Assembly: GCA_035606695.1 (NCBI GenBank)
Contig: DATNEW010000023.1
Location: 1 to 64,000, forward strand
Length of the DNA stretch: 64,000 nt
Direction of reading: 5' to 3'
Source: Gemmatimonadaceae bacterium
GTDB taxonomy: Bacteria; Gemmatimonadota; Gemmatimonadetes; Gemmatimonadales; Gemmatimonadaceae
The position numbers and the translations under genes were made by a program. Below, piece by piece: positions 18,528-26,870 of this stretch (positions are counted from its first letter, which is position 1; every line of letters begins with the position of its first letter). The notes beneath the pieces were generated by a model. That model saw only the letters and a program-made list of their open reading frames with translations. It was not told where the DNA came from and ran no database searches.

Positions 18528-18703
18528 GCGGCGTCAGCGCCGGAGGGAGGATTGAAGCAGCGACCTAACTTGCCGCCGTGCGCGACGCTCGTCCAGAGTG
18601 ATCCTCGAGCGAGAACGCAATCCACCGCTACGATATGCGCGCATTTTCGTATACAGTATTCACCGATCGCGAGTGCACCGCACCCTCGAGATTCGAGAAT
18701 ACT

Positions 18704-18747
18704 AAAAAAAACAACGACCTGAAGCCGAAGCTCCAGATCGTTGTTTT
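18704..18747 (-). terminator. Strong intrinsic terminator after the LTXXQ-type gene
   Basis: Arms AAAACAACGA (18708-18717) and TCGTTGTTTT (18738-18747) are perfectly complementary. Inside them is a second stem closed by CGAA on the plus strand, which is a TTCG tetraloop on the minus strand. On the minus strand the stem is followed by T8 (18711-18704). It lies about 60 bases after the stop of the gene at 18809. The rest of the gap 18528-18808 shows no gene. Confidence 0.88.
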
Positions 18748-18808
18748 CATCGCCGCGGAGGAGGAGACGTGCCCACCCGCACGCCCGAGCTCACTCTCGC
18801 GAGCGGAA

Positions 18809-19309
18809 TTACCCCTTGCGGCCGCCTTTCGCTGCGCGCTGTGCGACTCGCTGTTCGACCTTCGTCACGTTCGCGTCGAACTTGGCGCGGTTGTCCGGCG
18901 ACAGTGCGTTGCGAAGATCGTTACGCTCGGCATCGCGGAGCTTCTTGGCCTGCCCGCGCTGCGCGCTGGACTGCGCCCACAGATTCTTCATCGCCGCGGT
19001 GTCGCCGCGCTGACGCGCCTGGCGCGCCTGCTCGATCTGCGGCTTGAACTGCGCGCGCAACGCTTTCATCTGCGGCGCGTACTTCTGCCGGACGGCCTTG
19101 ACGTTCGCCTTCTCGGCGTCGCTGAGCTTGATGTTCTTGAAGAGCTGACGATCGCCTCGCTTGGCGAACTTGCCGCGATGGCCCTTTCCGGCGCGCGCGT
19201 GCTGTTGCGGAACCTGCGCCGGCGTCTGCGTGGGAGCCTGCGCACCTGCAACCGCAGCTCCGCCCAACGCGACGAGCGCGGCGATCAGAGTCGAACGAAA
19301 CTGAGACAT
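18809..19309 (-). CDS. Periplasmic LTXXQ/Spy-CpxP-like helical protein
   Basis: A 166-residue exported protein. The signal peptide MSQFRSTLIAALVALGGAAVAGAQ is followed by a Gln/Pro/Thr-rich linker. A highly basic helical domain then contains FKNIKLSDAEKANVKAVRQK and a second copy-like stretch (LSPDNRAKFDANVTKVEQ), the spacing expected of LTXXQ-repeat proteins. Relatives such as Spy and CpxP bind unfolded periplasmic proteins, and metal-resistance relatives exist. The sequence is rich in Arg, Lys, Ala and Gln with no Cys. ATG at 19309 begins the signal peptide; a longer reading frame upstream has no export signal. It is followed by a strong terminator. Confidence 0.7.
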   Translation of the reverse strand: MSQFRSTLIAALVALGGAAVAGAQAPTQTPAQVPQQHARAGKGHRGKFAKRGDRQLFKNIKLSDAEKANVKAVRQKYAPQMKALRAQFKPQIEQARQARQRGDTAAMKNLWAQSSAQRGQAKKLRDAERNDLRNALSPDNRAKFDANVTKVEQRVAQRAAKGGRKG

Positions 19310-19430
19310 GATTACTTCTCCAGATGTTTGTGGACTACATCTGGGTAGACGCTGGTGGCTCGGTGGCGTTAAGGCTGGTTGCTGGCAACGGCCGAGGCCG
19401 GCGCTGCGAGCCTGCTTCGAGATCAACAAG

Positions 19431-19526
19431 AAAAAAAGACCAGATCCGACCGGATCTGACGAAATCTGGAAATCCCGAACGCCAAGAGGAGCTCGCTCCG
19501 ATCTGGTCAGATCTTGTCAGAACTCG
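19431..19526 (-). terminator. Terminator for ridA, made of GATCTGAC repeat units
   Basis: On the minus strand an arm at 19526-19497 (containing GACAAGATCTGACCAGATC) pairs imperfectly with an arm at 19472-19438 that contains the same GATCTGAC core inverted. It ends in a T7 run at 19437-19431. About 23 of 31 positions match. It follows the ridA stop by about 55 bases. The same core builds the terminator at 36502-36604. The rest of the gap 19310-19580 shows no gene. Confidence 0.65.
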
Positions 19527-19580
19527 TCGTTGTTCCTTGTTGTCTCTTCTCGGATCTCGTCTCGCGAGACCAAGCTGTCT

Positions 19581-19982
19581 CTACACCGACGCCATATACG
19601 CGACGGCGCTGATCTCAACCATGATCCCCCGCAGATTCGCTCCCAACGCCGTTCGCGTCGGATACGGCTCCGGCATCAACTCCTTGTACGCCGCATTGAA
19701 ACGGCCCCAGTCATCGATGTCGGCGAGATACACGATGATCGACACAATGTCCGACAGCTCCGCGCCCGCCGCCTGCAGCGCCCGCTCGACGTTCTTGATC
19801 ACCTGGCGCGTCTGCGACTCCACATCGTTGCCAACGAGCTCGCCCGTCACCGGATCGCGCGGCACCTGGCCCGATACGAACACGAACGGCCCGGCCTTCG
19901 CTGCGGGGGAATAGGCACCGGCCGGCGGCGGCACGTCTCCGCCGAGTCGCACCGGTTGCCACTGCCGCTCGCGTTGTGTCAT
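19581..19982 (-). CDS. RidA family protein (reactive enamine/imine deaminase)
   Basis: A 133-residue YjgF/YER057c/UK114-fold protein, the usual family length. It has PPPAGAYSPAAKAGPFVFVSGQ near the N-terminus, the helix TRQVIKNVERALQAAGAELSD, and the C-terminal YPTRTALGANLRGIMVEISAVA with the conserved Arg that binds the substrate carboxylate in true RidA proteins. RidA hydrolyses 2-aminoacrylate and related enamines released by PLP dehydratases, preventing enzyme damage. It is divergent from a PLP enzyme of the D-serine dehydratase/D-threonine aldolase family only 31 bases away, a logical source of such intermediates. That link is an inference. ATG at 19982. Confidence 0.9.
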   Translation of the reverse strand: MTQRERQWQPVRLGGDVPPPAGAYSPAAKAGPFVFVSGQVPRDPVTGELVGNDVESQTRQVIKNVERALQAAGAELSDIVSIIVYLADIDDWGRFNAAYKELMPEPYPTRTALGANLRGIMVEISAVAYMASV

Positions 19983-20013
19983 TTACGTCTCCACTGAAAG
20001 AGGTCGGATCCAC

Positions 20014-21126
20014 ATGTCGTTGACGCTCGCCGAACTCGAGACTCCGGTTCCCGTCGTGGATCTCGATCGGCTCGCCACAAATCTCGACCGCGCGGCCGCA
20101 TATGCAACCGCGCACGGTCTGGCGCTGCGCCCGCACATCAAGACGCACAAGTCGCCGCGGCTCGCGGCGGAGCAGATTCGCCGCGGCGCGGTCGGCGTCA
20201 CGTGCGCCACGCCGTTCGAGGCCGAAGTGATGAGCGAGGTGTGCGCCGACATTCTCGTCGCGTATCCGCCCGTCGGCAAGCAGCGCGCGACCCGACTGGC
20301 GGCGCTGCCCACTTCAGTTCAGCTCACCGTGGCGCTCGACTCGCCGCGTGCCATCGAAGACATCGCCGAGGCAGCGCGCGCGGCTGATCGCACGATCGGC
20401 GTGCTGGTCGAGCTCGATCTCGGCATGCATCGCGTCGGCACGCCGAACGTGGACGAGGCCATCGCTCTGGCGCGCACCGTGTGCTCGCATCCGCCGCTCG
20501 ACTTCGCGGGCATTGCCTTCTATCCCGGCCATGTGCGCGAGGCGGTGGATCGCCAGCAACCGAAGCTCGACGACTTGAGCTCCGCGTTGTCCGGCGCGCT
20601 CGACGCGTTCGAGCGCGCCGGCGTGCGACCGCGCGTCGTCAGCGGCGGCTCGACGCCGACGCTCTGGCACACGCACGAGATGCGCGGCGTGACCGAGTTC
20701 CGTCCCGGCACGTACGTCTACAACGATCGCACGACCGCCGCGATCGGCGCGTGCGCGTGGGATGATTGCGCGCTCACCGTGCTCGCGACGGTCGTCAGCA
20801 CCGCGGTGCCCAACCAAGCCGTCGTCGACGCGGGGACCAAATCACTCGGCCGCGAACCGATGCGCGGCACCGACACCGCCGACGGGTTCGGCGCCCTGCT
20901 CGATCACCCCGACGTCGTGGTCAAGAGCATGTCCGAGGAGCACGGCATTCTCGATCTCTCGCAGACGAATTGGCGGCCCGCCGTCGGCGACAGGGTCCGA
21001 ATCGTGCCCAATCACGTGTGCATCGTCGTCCATCTCAACGACGTCATCGCCGGCATTCGCGGTGACGCCGTCGAAACGACATGGCCCGTCGCGGCGCGCA
21101 GCCGCGGCTATCACATCGAGACATAG
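20014..21126 (+). CDS. Fold-type III PLP enzyme: D-serine dehydratase / D-threonine aldolase family
   Basis: A 370-residue enzyme. The N-terminal alanine-racemase-like barrel starts TPVPVVDLDRLATNLDRAAA and carries RPHIKTHKSP; the PLP lysine is one of the two Lys in IKTHK (residues 43 and 46). The C-terminal beta domain ends with PNHVCIVVHLND, whose His334 and Cys336 match the metal-binding His-x-Cys of this metal-dependent family. It would either deaminate D-serine to pyruvate or split D-threonine to glycine and acetaldehyde; sequence reading alone does not decide. The divergent ridA neighbour favours a dehydratase that releases aminoacrylate. It converges with the efflux operon across a 64-base gap containing only a weak hairpin. 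Confidence 0.85.
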   Translation: MSLTLAELETPVPVVDLDRLATNLDRAAAYATAHGLALRPHIKTHKSPRLAAEQIRRGAVGVTCATPFEAEVMSEVCADILVAYPPVGKQRATRLAALPTSVQLTVALDSPRAIEDIAEAARAADRTIGVLVELDLGMHRVGTPNVDEAIALARTVCSHPPLDFAGIAFYPGHVREAVDRQQPKLDDLSSALSGALDAFERAGVRPRVVSGGSTPTLWHTHEMRGVTEFRPGTYVYNDRTTAAIGACAWDDCALTVLATVVSTAVPNQAVVDAGTKSLGREPMRGTDTADGFGALLDHPDVVVKSMSEEHGILDLSQTNWRPAVGDRVRIVPNHVCIVVHLNDVIAGIRGDAVETTWPVAARSRGYHIET

Positions 21127-21190
21127 GCGCAGCGAATGAGGCGCAAGCATCTTCGGTTCGGCAGCGGAGATGGGCGCTTGAGTCGCGGCG

Positions 21191-22840
21191 CTAATGCGCC
21201 ATGCCGCCCGAGCCTCTGCCCTTCCCCGTCTTGAACAGCAGCATCAGCGGCAACGCGCCAACGAGAATCGCCCCACTGATCAAATAAATCCGGGAGAACG
21301 CCAGCACGCTCGCCTGGGCCTGGATCTGACGGTCGATGACCGCCAACGCCTCCGTTCGCGCGATGATGGGATTCACACCGCGCGAGATGAGCCCTTGCGT
21401 CACCTGATACAGCCGGCCGAGCGACGTCGGATCCATCGTCGTAACGTGCTCGGTGAGCAACGCCTTCTTCTCGACGGTGAAGCGCGTCAGCAGCGTCGCC
21501 ATGATCGCGATGCCGAGCGATCCGCCGAGCTGGCGCGTGAGATTGAACATGCCCGTGCCCTGCGCCAACTCGCTGACCTTGAGCTCGGCCATCGTCGCGC
21601 TGGTCAGCGGCACGAAGATGAGCCCCATACCCACGCCGCGCATGATCAGCGGCCAGAACGTCTCCGCCGGTCCGCTGACGAGCGTCATGCGCGCCAGCAT
21701 CCACATCGCGATGAAGAACAGCACCGCGCCGACCGTGACCGTCGCGCGCGCATCCAGGCGATTTGCGTTCTTGCCGACGAACGCCATCGTCACCGCCGAC
21801 GCGATGGCACCGGGCAGAATCACGAGGCCGGTCTGATTCGCCGACAGCCCATGCAGCGCCTGAAGAAAGATGGGCAGCACGAAGATCGAGCCGAAGAGCG
21901 CCAGGCCCAGCGCGGCGGCGAAGCTCACACCGGCGGCGAGCTGCCGGCTTTTGAGAACTCTAAAGTTTATGATCGGCTCGTCGATCGTCAACTCGCGCCA
22001 GACGAGCGCCACGAACGAGACGACGGAGGCGACCGCCAGCCCCGTGACCAGCCGCGAGTCGAACCAATCGTAGCGGTCGCCCTTTTCCAGCATGAACTGG
22101 AGCGAGCCCACGCCGACCGCGAGCAGGATGAAGCCGAGAAAGTCGATCGTACGCGCCCGTTCCTGGTGCGCGGCGTCGTGCACGTACGTGATCACCATGA
22201 TCGCCGCCAGAATGCCGAGCGGGACGTTGATGTAGAAGATCCACGGCCAGTTGTAGTTGTCGACGATGTAGCCGCCGAGCGTTGGGCCGATCGTCGGACC
22301 GACCATGACGCCGATGCCGAACATCGCCTGGCCGATGCCGATCTCCTCCGGCGGGAACGCTTCGAAGAGCGTCGCCTGCGACGTCGACAGCAGCGCGCCA
22401 CCGCCAAGCCCTTGAATGACACGCCAGAACACGAGACCGCCCAGCGAGGTCGCCGCGCCGCAGAAGAACGACGCGGTGACGAACAACATGATCGACGTCG
22501 CGAGATACTTCTTGCGGCCGAAGTACGCGCTCAGCCACCCCGACATCGGGATCACGATCACGTTGGCGATGATGTAGCCGGTCGACACCCACGAGATCTC
22601 GTCGAGCGTTGCGCCGAGATTCCCCATCATGTGGGGAATGGCGACGTTGACGATCGACGTGTCGATCAGCTCGAGCACCGACGCGAGCGTCACCGCGATC
22701 GCGATCAGATATTTGTATTTGTATTTGTCGTCGGCGCCCACCGTCGCATCCGGCGGCGCATACACCGGCGCGGTGATCGCGGCGGTGCCGCGAGGGCCCG
22801 CCGTGATCACCGCGTTCGATCCATCAGACAGCTCGCTCAT
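21191..22840 (-). CDS. EmrB/QacA-type (DHA2) MFS drug exporter
   Basis: A 549-residue inner-membrane transporter with about fourteen hydrophobic helices, as in DHA2 proteins. Typical motifs are LDTSIVNVAIPHM-like (here LIDTSIVNVAIPHM) in helix 1, the loop motif GWLSAYFGRKKYL after helix 2, and FWRVIQGLGGGALLS and GPTIGPTLGGYIVD in helices 4-5. A soluble N-terminal tail (1-42) contains a (KY)3 tract encoded by three 6-base repeats. It is the third structural gene after tolC-like and HlyD genes, together forming a tripartite pump that exports hydrophobic drugs across both membranes. It probably shares the TetR-controlled promoter at about 26180. Confidence 0.92.
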   Translation of the reverse strand: MSELSDGSNAVITAGPRGTAAITAPVYAPPDATVGADDKYKYKYLIAIAVTLASVLELIDTSIVNVAIPHMMGNLGATLDEISWVSTGYIIANVIVIPMSGWLSAYFGRKKYLATSIMLFVTASFFCGAATSLGGLVFWRVIQGLGGGALLSTSQATLFEAFPPEEIGIGQAMFGIGVMVGPTIGPTLGGYIVDNYNWPWIFYINVPLGILAAIMVITYVHDAAHQERARTIDFLGFILLAVGVGSLQFMLEKGDRYDWFDSRLVTGLAVASVVSFVALVWRELTIDEPIINFRVLKSRQLAAGVSFAAALGLALFGSIFVLPIFLQALHGLSANQTGLVILPGAIASAVTMAFVGKNANRLDARATVTVGAVLFFIAMWMLARMTLVSGPAETFWPLIMRGVGMGLIFVPLTSATMAELKVSELAQGTGMFNLTRQLGGSLGIAIMATLLTRFTVEKKALLTEHVTTMDPTSLGRLYQVTQGLISRGVNPIIARTEALAVIDRQIQAQASVLAFSRIYLISGAILVGALPLMLLFKTGKGRGSGGMAH

Positions 22841-22880
22841 GGCAATCGTGCGCGAGGGTTCACGTTAGCACATTAGCCGA

Positions 22881-24011
22881 TCAGCACTTGCCGGCGGGCA
22901 GCTTCGTATCGACGTGAATGTTCACCGACATGCCGGGGCGCAGCGGCATCGACGGACCGAGATCCTTCGTCACCTTCACGCGCACCGGCACGCGCTGTAC
23001 GACTTTCGTGAAGTTCCCCGTCGCGTTGTCGGGCGGCAGCAGCGCGAACTTCGAGCCCGTCGCGGCGCTCACACTCTCGACGCAGCCGAGCACCGTGCCC
23101 TTGTACGCGTCGACTTCGATCTCGACCGGCTGGCCGACGCGAATGTCGGCGAGCTGCGTCTCCTTGAAGTTGGCCGTGATGAACGCGCCAGTATCCGAAA
23201 CGACGGTGAGCAGCGGCTGTCCGACTTGCACGAGCTGTCCCGGCTCGACCTGCTTGCGCGAGACGATCCCCGCGACCGGGGCGAGGACATTGGTGTAGCT
23301 GAGCTGAAGCGCCGCATTGTCGCGCGCGGCCTGCGCCGACTGCAAACGGGCACTCGCCAACCGCACCCCCGCCTGCGCGCTCGCGACCGTTCCACCGGCC
23401 GCGGCCTGTTGGCGTTCCATCGCAACGACGTTCGCGTTCGCCGCTTCAGACGCCGCGCGCGCCGCATCGAGCTGCATCTTCGAGATGACCTGCTTGGCCG
23501 CCAGATCCTCCATGCGCGCCAGATCCTGTCGCGCCTTGGTCGCATTCGCGCGCGCCGCGGTGATCTGCGCGCTCAGCGACGCCTGCTGTCCCGACGCCTG
23601 CTGCACTGCTGCTTCAGCTTGACCTGCGGCGCCACCACCGCCCGCCGACGCGCGCGCCGCGGCCAGGTCGGCCTCGGCCTGCGCGAGCCGCGTGCGATAC
23701 TCCGACGGATCGATCGTCACCAGCAGCGACTCGGCGCGCACGTGGTCGTTGTCGCTGACGGTCACCTTCTGCACGTAGCCGCTGACTTTCGCGAGCACGG
23801 GCACGATGTGGCCGTCGACCGCCGCGTCGTCGGTCGATTCGTGGCTGCGGCCGTAGCTCCACTGCTTGAATGCCCAGAGCAGTCCGAGCGCGACGAGAAC
23901 GAGGACGATCGGAAGAACGATGCGTCGCTTGCCGCTCTTCGGTTCGGGTGCGTCCGGCGCGCCGCCGGGCATGTCGCGGGAATCAACGTCTTGCTTGAGT
24001 GCTGTTGCCAT
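22881..24011 (-). CDS. HlyD/EmrA-type membrane fusion protein
   Basis: A 376-residue periplasmic adaptor. A short cytoplasmic head precedes one helix at about residues 29-46 (IVLPIVLVLVALGLLWAF). The first lipoyl half follows (VDGHIVPVLAKVSGYVQKV), then a long coiled-coil hairpin rich in Ala, Gln and Arg (about 110-245), then the second lipoyl half (YTNVLAPVAGIVSRK) and a beta-barrel domain (FITANFKETQLADIRVGQPVEIEVD). It connects the EmrB-like pump to the TolC-like channel encoded on either side. ATG at 24011. The gaps to its neighbours are 30 and 40 bases, consistent with one operon. Confidence 0.92.
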   Translation of the reverse strand: MATALKQDVDSRDMPGGAPDAPEPKSGKRRIVLPIVLVLVALGLLWAFKQWSYGRSHESTDDAAVDGHIVPVLAKVSGYVQKVTVSDNDHVRAESLLVTIDPSEYRTRLAQAEADLAAARASAGGGGAAGQAEAAVQQASGQQASLSAQITAARANATKARQDLARMEDLAAKQVISKMQLDAARAASEAANANVVAMERQQAAAGGTVASAQAGVRLASARLQSAQAARDNAALQLSYTNVLAPVAGIVSRKQVEPGQLVQVGQPLLTVVSDTGAFITANFKETQLADIRVGQPVEIEVDAYKGTVLGCVESVSAATGSKFALLPPDNATGNFTKVVQRVPVRVKVTKDLGPSMPLRPGMSVNIHVDTKLPAGKC

Positions 24012-24041
24012 GATCGGAACCGTGTGAGGTCGGAGTGCGGT

Positions 24042-25433
24042 TTATCGAAGTTGTGAGACCGTGCCCTCGGCTCGCGCCAGGGAGACACGGGCGTTCTGAA
24101 ATGCGGTCAGCGCGTCGACCAACCCGGTGCGCGCGTTGTTGAGCGTCAGCGATGCCGTGATCACGTCCGCGTTCCCGGCAACGCCGGCACGAAAGCGTTC
24201 GCGCGCCTGCTCGACTTCCTGTTCGGCGAGCTGCTGGCGCTCGCGCGCCGCGTCTACCGCTTCGCGCGCCGACGCGATGTCGAGCAGCGCGCCGCGGACG
24301 TCGACCTGCACTTGTTGGCGCAGATCGCGGCGACGCACGTCGATCTCGCGCGCGACGGCCTCTTGCTCCTGCGTCTGCGCCTCGCGACGTCCGCCCTCGA
24401 ACACCGACCAGTTCACCTGAATGCCGTACGTGTAGGTATTGAGCAAATGCGCGAAGCCGAGTCCCGTCGGCCCATCGTTGCCGAACACACCAACGGTCGG
24501 CAGCGCGCGCGCACGAATCGCCGCGATCTGCTGCTGCGCGGCCGCGAGCTGCAAATCGGCGGCGCGAATCTCCGGCCGCAGACGCATCGCCGTATCGACG
24601 GCGGCGGCTTCGTTCACTACACCGGGCAGCTCGAGCGACGACAGCGAGTCCGTGAGAATGAGCGGCGTGTCGAGCGGAAGATTCAGCGCCCGCAACAAGT
24701 CGAGCCGCGAACGGTCGCGATCGTTGCGCGCCGCAATGAGCTGCGCGCGCGCCGAGGCAAGCTGCGATTGCGCGCGCGTGACGTCGAGCGCCACGCCCAC
24801 GCCGGCAGTGAGCTGATCGCGGGCGATTCTCAAGAGATCGGACGCCAGCGTGGAGTCGGCGATGCGCGCCGACAGCGCGGCGTCGGATCGAACCACACGC
24901 ACGTACGTGGCGGCGGCGTTCGTCGCCGCCTGCTGCGCCGCGGTCTGCACGTCGGCACCCGCCGCGGTCGCGCTGGCTCGCGCTGCAACCACCTGCCCTC
25001 GCGCCGCGGGGTTGAACAGCGTCTGCGACGCCTGTGCACGGAAATCGTAGAACTTCACCGGCCCGATGATCTGGCCGTTGGGATTGAGCAGCGGCGGCTG
25101 ACCGGGCTGCGCCGGGAAGTTGAAGCCGAAACTCGCGCTGTTGAGCGTGTGGCTCGTCCAGTTGGGAATGGCGTCGATCTGCGGCATCAATTGCGCGCGC
25201 GCTTCACCGACACGCGCTTGCGCTTCTTCGACGCGCGCTTCGGCCGATTGCACGCCTGCCGTCTGCGCCGCGGCCAATCGCGCGGCGTCACCGAGCGTCA
25301 AGCGGCGCGGCGGCGGCATCTGTTCGGCGCCGGTCTGCGCTTCGGCGATGCGCACCGCAAACGCAAGCAGCGCCGCGATGAGCGAGAGGAATGCACCCAG
25401 TCGTACGACTTTCGGAAAGCAGTTGATGTTCAT
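24042..25433 (-). CDS. TolC family outer-membrane efflux protein
   Basis: A 463-residue protein with a signal peptide (MNINCFPKVV to AEAQ) and the tandem OEP architecture of TolC: two similar halves of strands plus long helices. Each half has Ala/Arg/Gln-rich coiled coil (ARVEEAQARVGEARAQLMPQ in the first, RERQQLAEQEVEQARERFRAG in the second) and short barrel strands (GFNFPAQPGQ, YTYGIQVNWSVFEGG). It would form the outer-membrane channel and periplasmic tunnel of the efflux pump. ATG at 25433 overlaps the tetR stop by 4 bases (ATGA), which decides the start against a longer frame with no export signal. Confidence 0.9.
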   Translation of the reverse strand: MNINCFPKVVRLGAFLSLIAALLAFAVRIAEAQTGAEQMPPPRRLTLGDAARLAAAQTAGVQSAEARVEEAQARVGEARAQLMPQIDAIPNWTSHTLNSASFGFNFPAQPGQPPLLNPNGQIIGPVKFYDFRAQASQTLFNPAARGQVVAARASATAAGADVQTAAQQAATNAAATYVRVVRSDAALSARIADSTLASDLLRIARDQLTAGVGVALDVTRAQSQLASARAQLIAARNDRDRSRLDLLRALNLPLDTPLILTDSLSSLELPGVVNEAAAVDTAMRLRPEIRAADLQLAAAQQQIAAIRARALPTVGVFGNDGPTGLGFAHLLNTYTYGIQVNWSVFEGGRREAQTQEQEAVAREIDVRRRDLRQQVQVDVRGALLDIASAREAVDAARERQQLAEQEVEQARERFRAGVAGNADVITASLTLNNARTGLVDALTAFQNARVSLARAEGTVSQLR

Positions 25434-26131
25434 CGTGAAGTCGGGCCGTTGGTCGAGCGCCGCTCGGTCGCCGGCGAACTGCTGGCCGGCCCGTGCGGAC
25501 GAATCGCGTAGAGGTAGAACTGCATCATTTCGTCGAGCACCTGGTCGTCGGTCTTCGCCGCGACGGGCGCGAAGCATTCACGATGTCCGCACCACACGCC
25601 GTGCATGACGAACGGCGCCATGAGCATACGAGCGGCAACGAACGGATCCACGTCGCGAAACTCACCGGCTTCGGTGCCGCGCTGAATGATCGACGCGATG
25701 AGCTTGTGCCCGCGCGAGATCACTTCTTCCGCGTAGAAACGCGCGAGATCTGGAAAACTACGGATCTCGGCGTGAATGAGACGGAAGAGCGGCGCGAACT
25801 GCGCCGAGCGGATGAACGCCCAGTACTTCCGCATGAATTCGGTGAGTGCTTCGGTCGGCGACTTGTTCCCGGCGCCGAACTCACGCTCGCCTTCCTCGAG
25901 CTGCGTGACGATCAGTTGGCGCACCATCTCCCGAAACAGCTCTTCCTTGTTGGGGAAGTAGAGATAGATGGTGCCCTTGGAGAGTCCGGCCCGCTTGGCG
26001 ATGTCATCCAGGCGCGCGTTCGCGAGTCCGTGTTCGCCAAAGACCTCGAGGGCGGCGGCAAGGATCTGCCGCGGCCGCTCCTCGGGGAGTCGGCGCCAAC
26101 GTGGCTCGGTTTGAACGGGCTGAGCTGCCAT
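25430..26131 (-). CDS. TetR family repressor of the efflux operon
   Basis: A 233-residue TetR protein. The N-terminal helix-turn-helix (about 20-66) reads RQILAAALEVFGEHGLANA, LDDIAKRAGLSKGTIYLYFPNKEELF, a near-perfect family signature. The C-terminal ligand domain is helical, as in AcrR-type regulators that sense lipophilic drugs. It is the first gene of the tolC-hlyD-emrB operon and overlaps tolC by ATGA. The palindrome ACTGACGGGTCAGT about 40 bases upstream of its ATG is the likely operator, implying autorepression and control of the whole pump. ATG at 26131. Confidence 0.92.
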   Translation of the reverse strand: MAAQPVQTEPRWRRLPEERPRQILAAALEVFGEHGLANARLDDIAKRAGLSKGTIYLYFPNKEELFREMVRQLIVTQLEEGEREFGAGNKSPTEALTEFMRKYWAFIRSAQFAPLFRLIHAEIRSFPDLARFYAEEVISRGHKLIASIIQRGTEAGEFRDVDPFVAARMLMAPFVMHGVWCGHRECFAPVAAKTDDQVLDEMMQFYLYAIRPHGPASSSPATERRSTNGPTSR

Positions 26132-26173
26132 GGATGAGGGAGAGCGGCCGTCGGGGGAAATCGGACGAAAATA

Positions 26174-26187
26174 ACTGACGGGTCAGT
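26174..26187. promoter_or_regulatory. Palindromic operator for the TetR repressor
   Basis: ACTGAC and GTCAGT flank a GG centre, a perfect 6-2-6 inverted repeat that extends imperfectly to ATAACTGAC/GTCAGTAAT. It lies 43 bases upstream of the tetR ATG in an AT-richer patch that probably holds the -10 region. Size and symmetry fit AcrR/TetR-type operators. Confidence 0.7.
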
Positions 26188-26216
26188 AATATAGGGATTT
26201 TGGCGGGAGATGCAAT

Positions 26217-26352
26217 GGGGGCGGGACGCATGGGCGCATAGGCGTATGGGCGTATGGGCGCATGGAAAGCAACAAAAAAGCGACGAGCAGTCGCTCGTCG
26301 CTACCGCGTCCGGCGCCCATACGCCCATGCCCCTACACCCCCATACGCCCGC
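26217..26352. repeat. Inverted G-rich minisatellite arms flanking a terminator
   Basis: The left arm (26217-26264) is G-rich with units of GGGCGTAT and GGGCGCAT. The right arm (26312-26352) is its C-rich inverse. The core ATGGGCGTATGGGCGC (26246-26261) is perfectly inverted at 26313-26328. Each arm has four or more G-runs on one strand with short loops, so G-quadruplex formation is possible. A terminator hairpin sits at the centre. No gene is seen between 26132 and 26352. Confidence 0.65.
26274..26302 (-). terminator. Intrinsic terminator for the lipoprotein gene
   Basis: AGCGACGAGC (26279-26288) and GCTCGTCGCT (26293-26302) form a perfect 10-bp stem with an AGTC loop. On the minus strand it is followed by T6 (26279-26274). 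It lies about 50 bases after the stop of the gene at 26353. Confidence 0.85.
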
Positions 26353-26772
26353 CTACCTTCGATACACAATCACATCAAAGTCCCACGACGTCAGCGTCTT
26401 GTCGTCAGTGACATCCAGGAACGTTGGACTGCTCCCGTCGCGCGGCGTCAGCAGCAGCGTGTTCTGGAAGTGCAGGAAGCTTCCGACGACCGTGTCGACG
26501 TAGACCTTGACTCCGCCCGCGCCGCGGGTGCGAATCGTCACGATGTCGCGGAACGATGCATCTTCCTCGAGCTCCAACGCGCCGGCGAGTACGTCGACAC
26601 CAGTCGACCCTTGCTGGCCGATCTGCATGGGAAGGTTGAATCCGTCGACGGTCGCGATGTTGTATTGGCCGATCACCGCGTCGGGTGCAATCACCGCATT
26701 GGGCGCCATAGGTGCGTCCTTCGCGCAGGCGAACACACTCGCCACCGCGAGGCTCAACAAGATCCGCCGCAT
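26353..26772 (-). CDS. Hypothetical lipoprotein
   Basis: A 139-residue exported protein I do not recognise. It begins MRRILLSLAVASVFACAKD, a short signal with Cys16 in a plausible lipobox (VFAC). The mature part is acidic to neutral and looks all-beta, with strands such as DGFNLPMQIGQ, GALELEEDASFRDIVTIRT and GVKVYVDTVVGSFLHFQNTLLL. The pattern recalls small lipocalin-like beta proteins that Gemmatimonadota carry in many copies, but no motif confirms it. ATG at 26772. It appears to be a single-gene unit ending at the terminator near 26290. Confidence 0.6.
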   Translation of the reverse strand: MRRILLSLAVASVFACAKDAPMAPNAVIAPDAVIGQYNIATVDGFNLPMQIGQQGSTGVDVLAGALELEEDASFRDIVTIRTRGAGGVKVYVDTVVGSFLHFQNTLLLTPRDGSSPTFLDVTDDKTLTSWDFDVIVYRR

Positions 26773-26870
26773 TCGACCACCCCTCCCCTCGGCACCCGCC
26801 GTTGTGTTCGGGATAAGGCAAGCGGCGAGCCGCGAAGTTCCCGCCGCGGCGAACCGTCGTGTTTGAACCC

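Noticed and set aside
21194-22876. 560-codon open frame on the plus strand opposite the EmrB-like gene
   Set aside because: Its product is an Arg/His/Asp-rich string without hydrophobic segments or motifs, and the opposite strand encodes a complete 14-helix transporter. It is a by-product of high GC at third codon positions.
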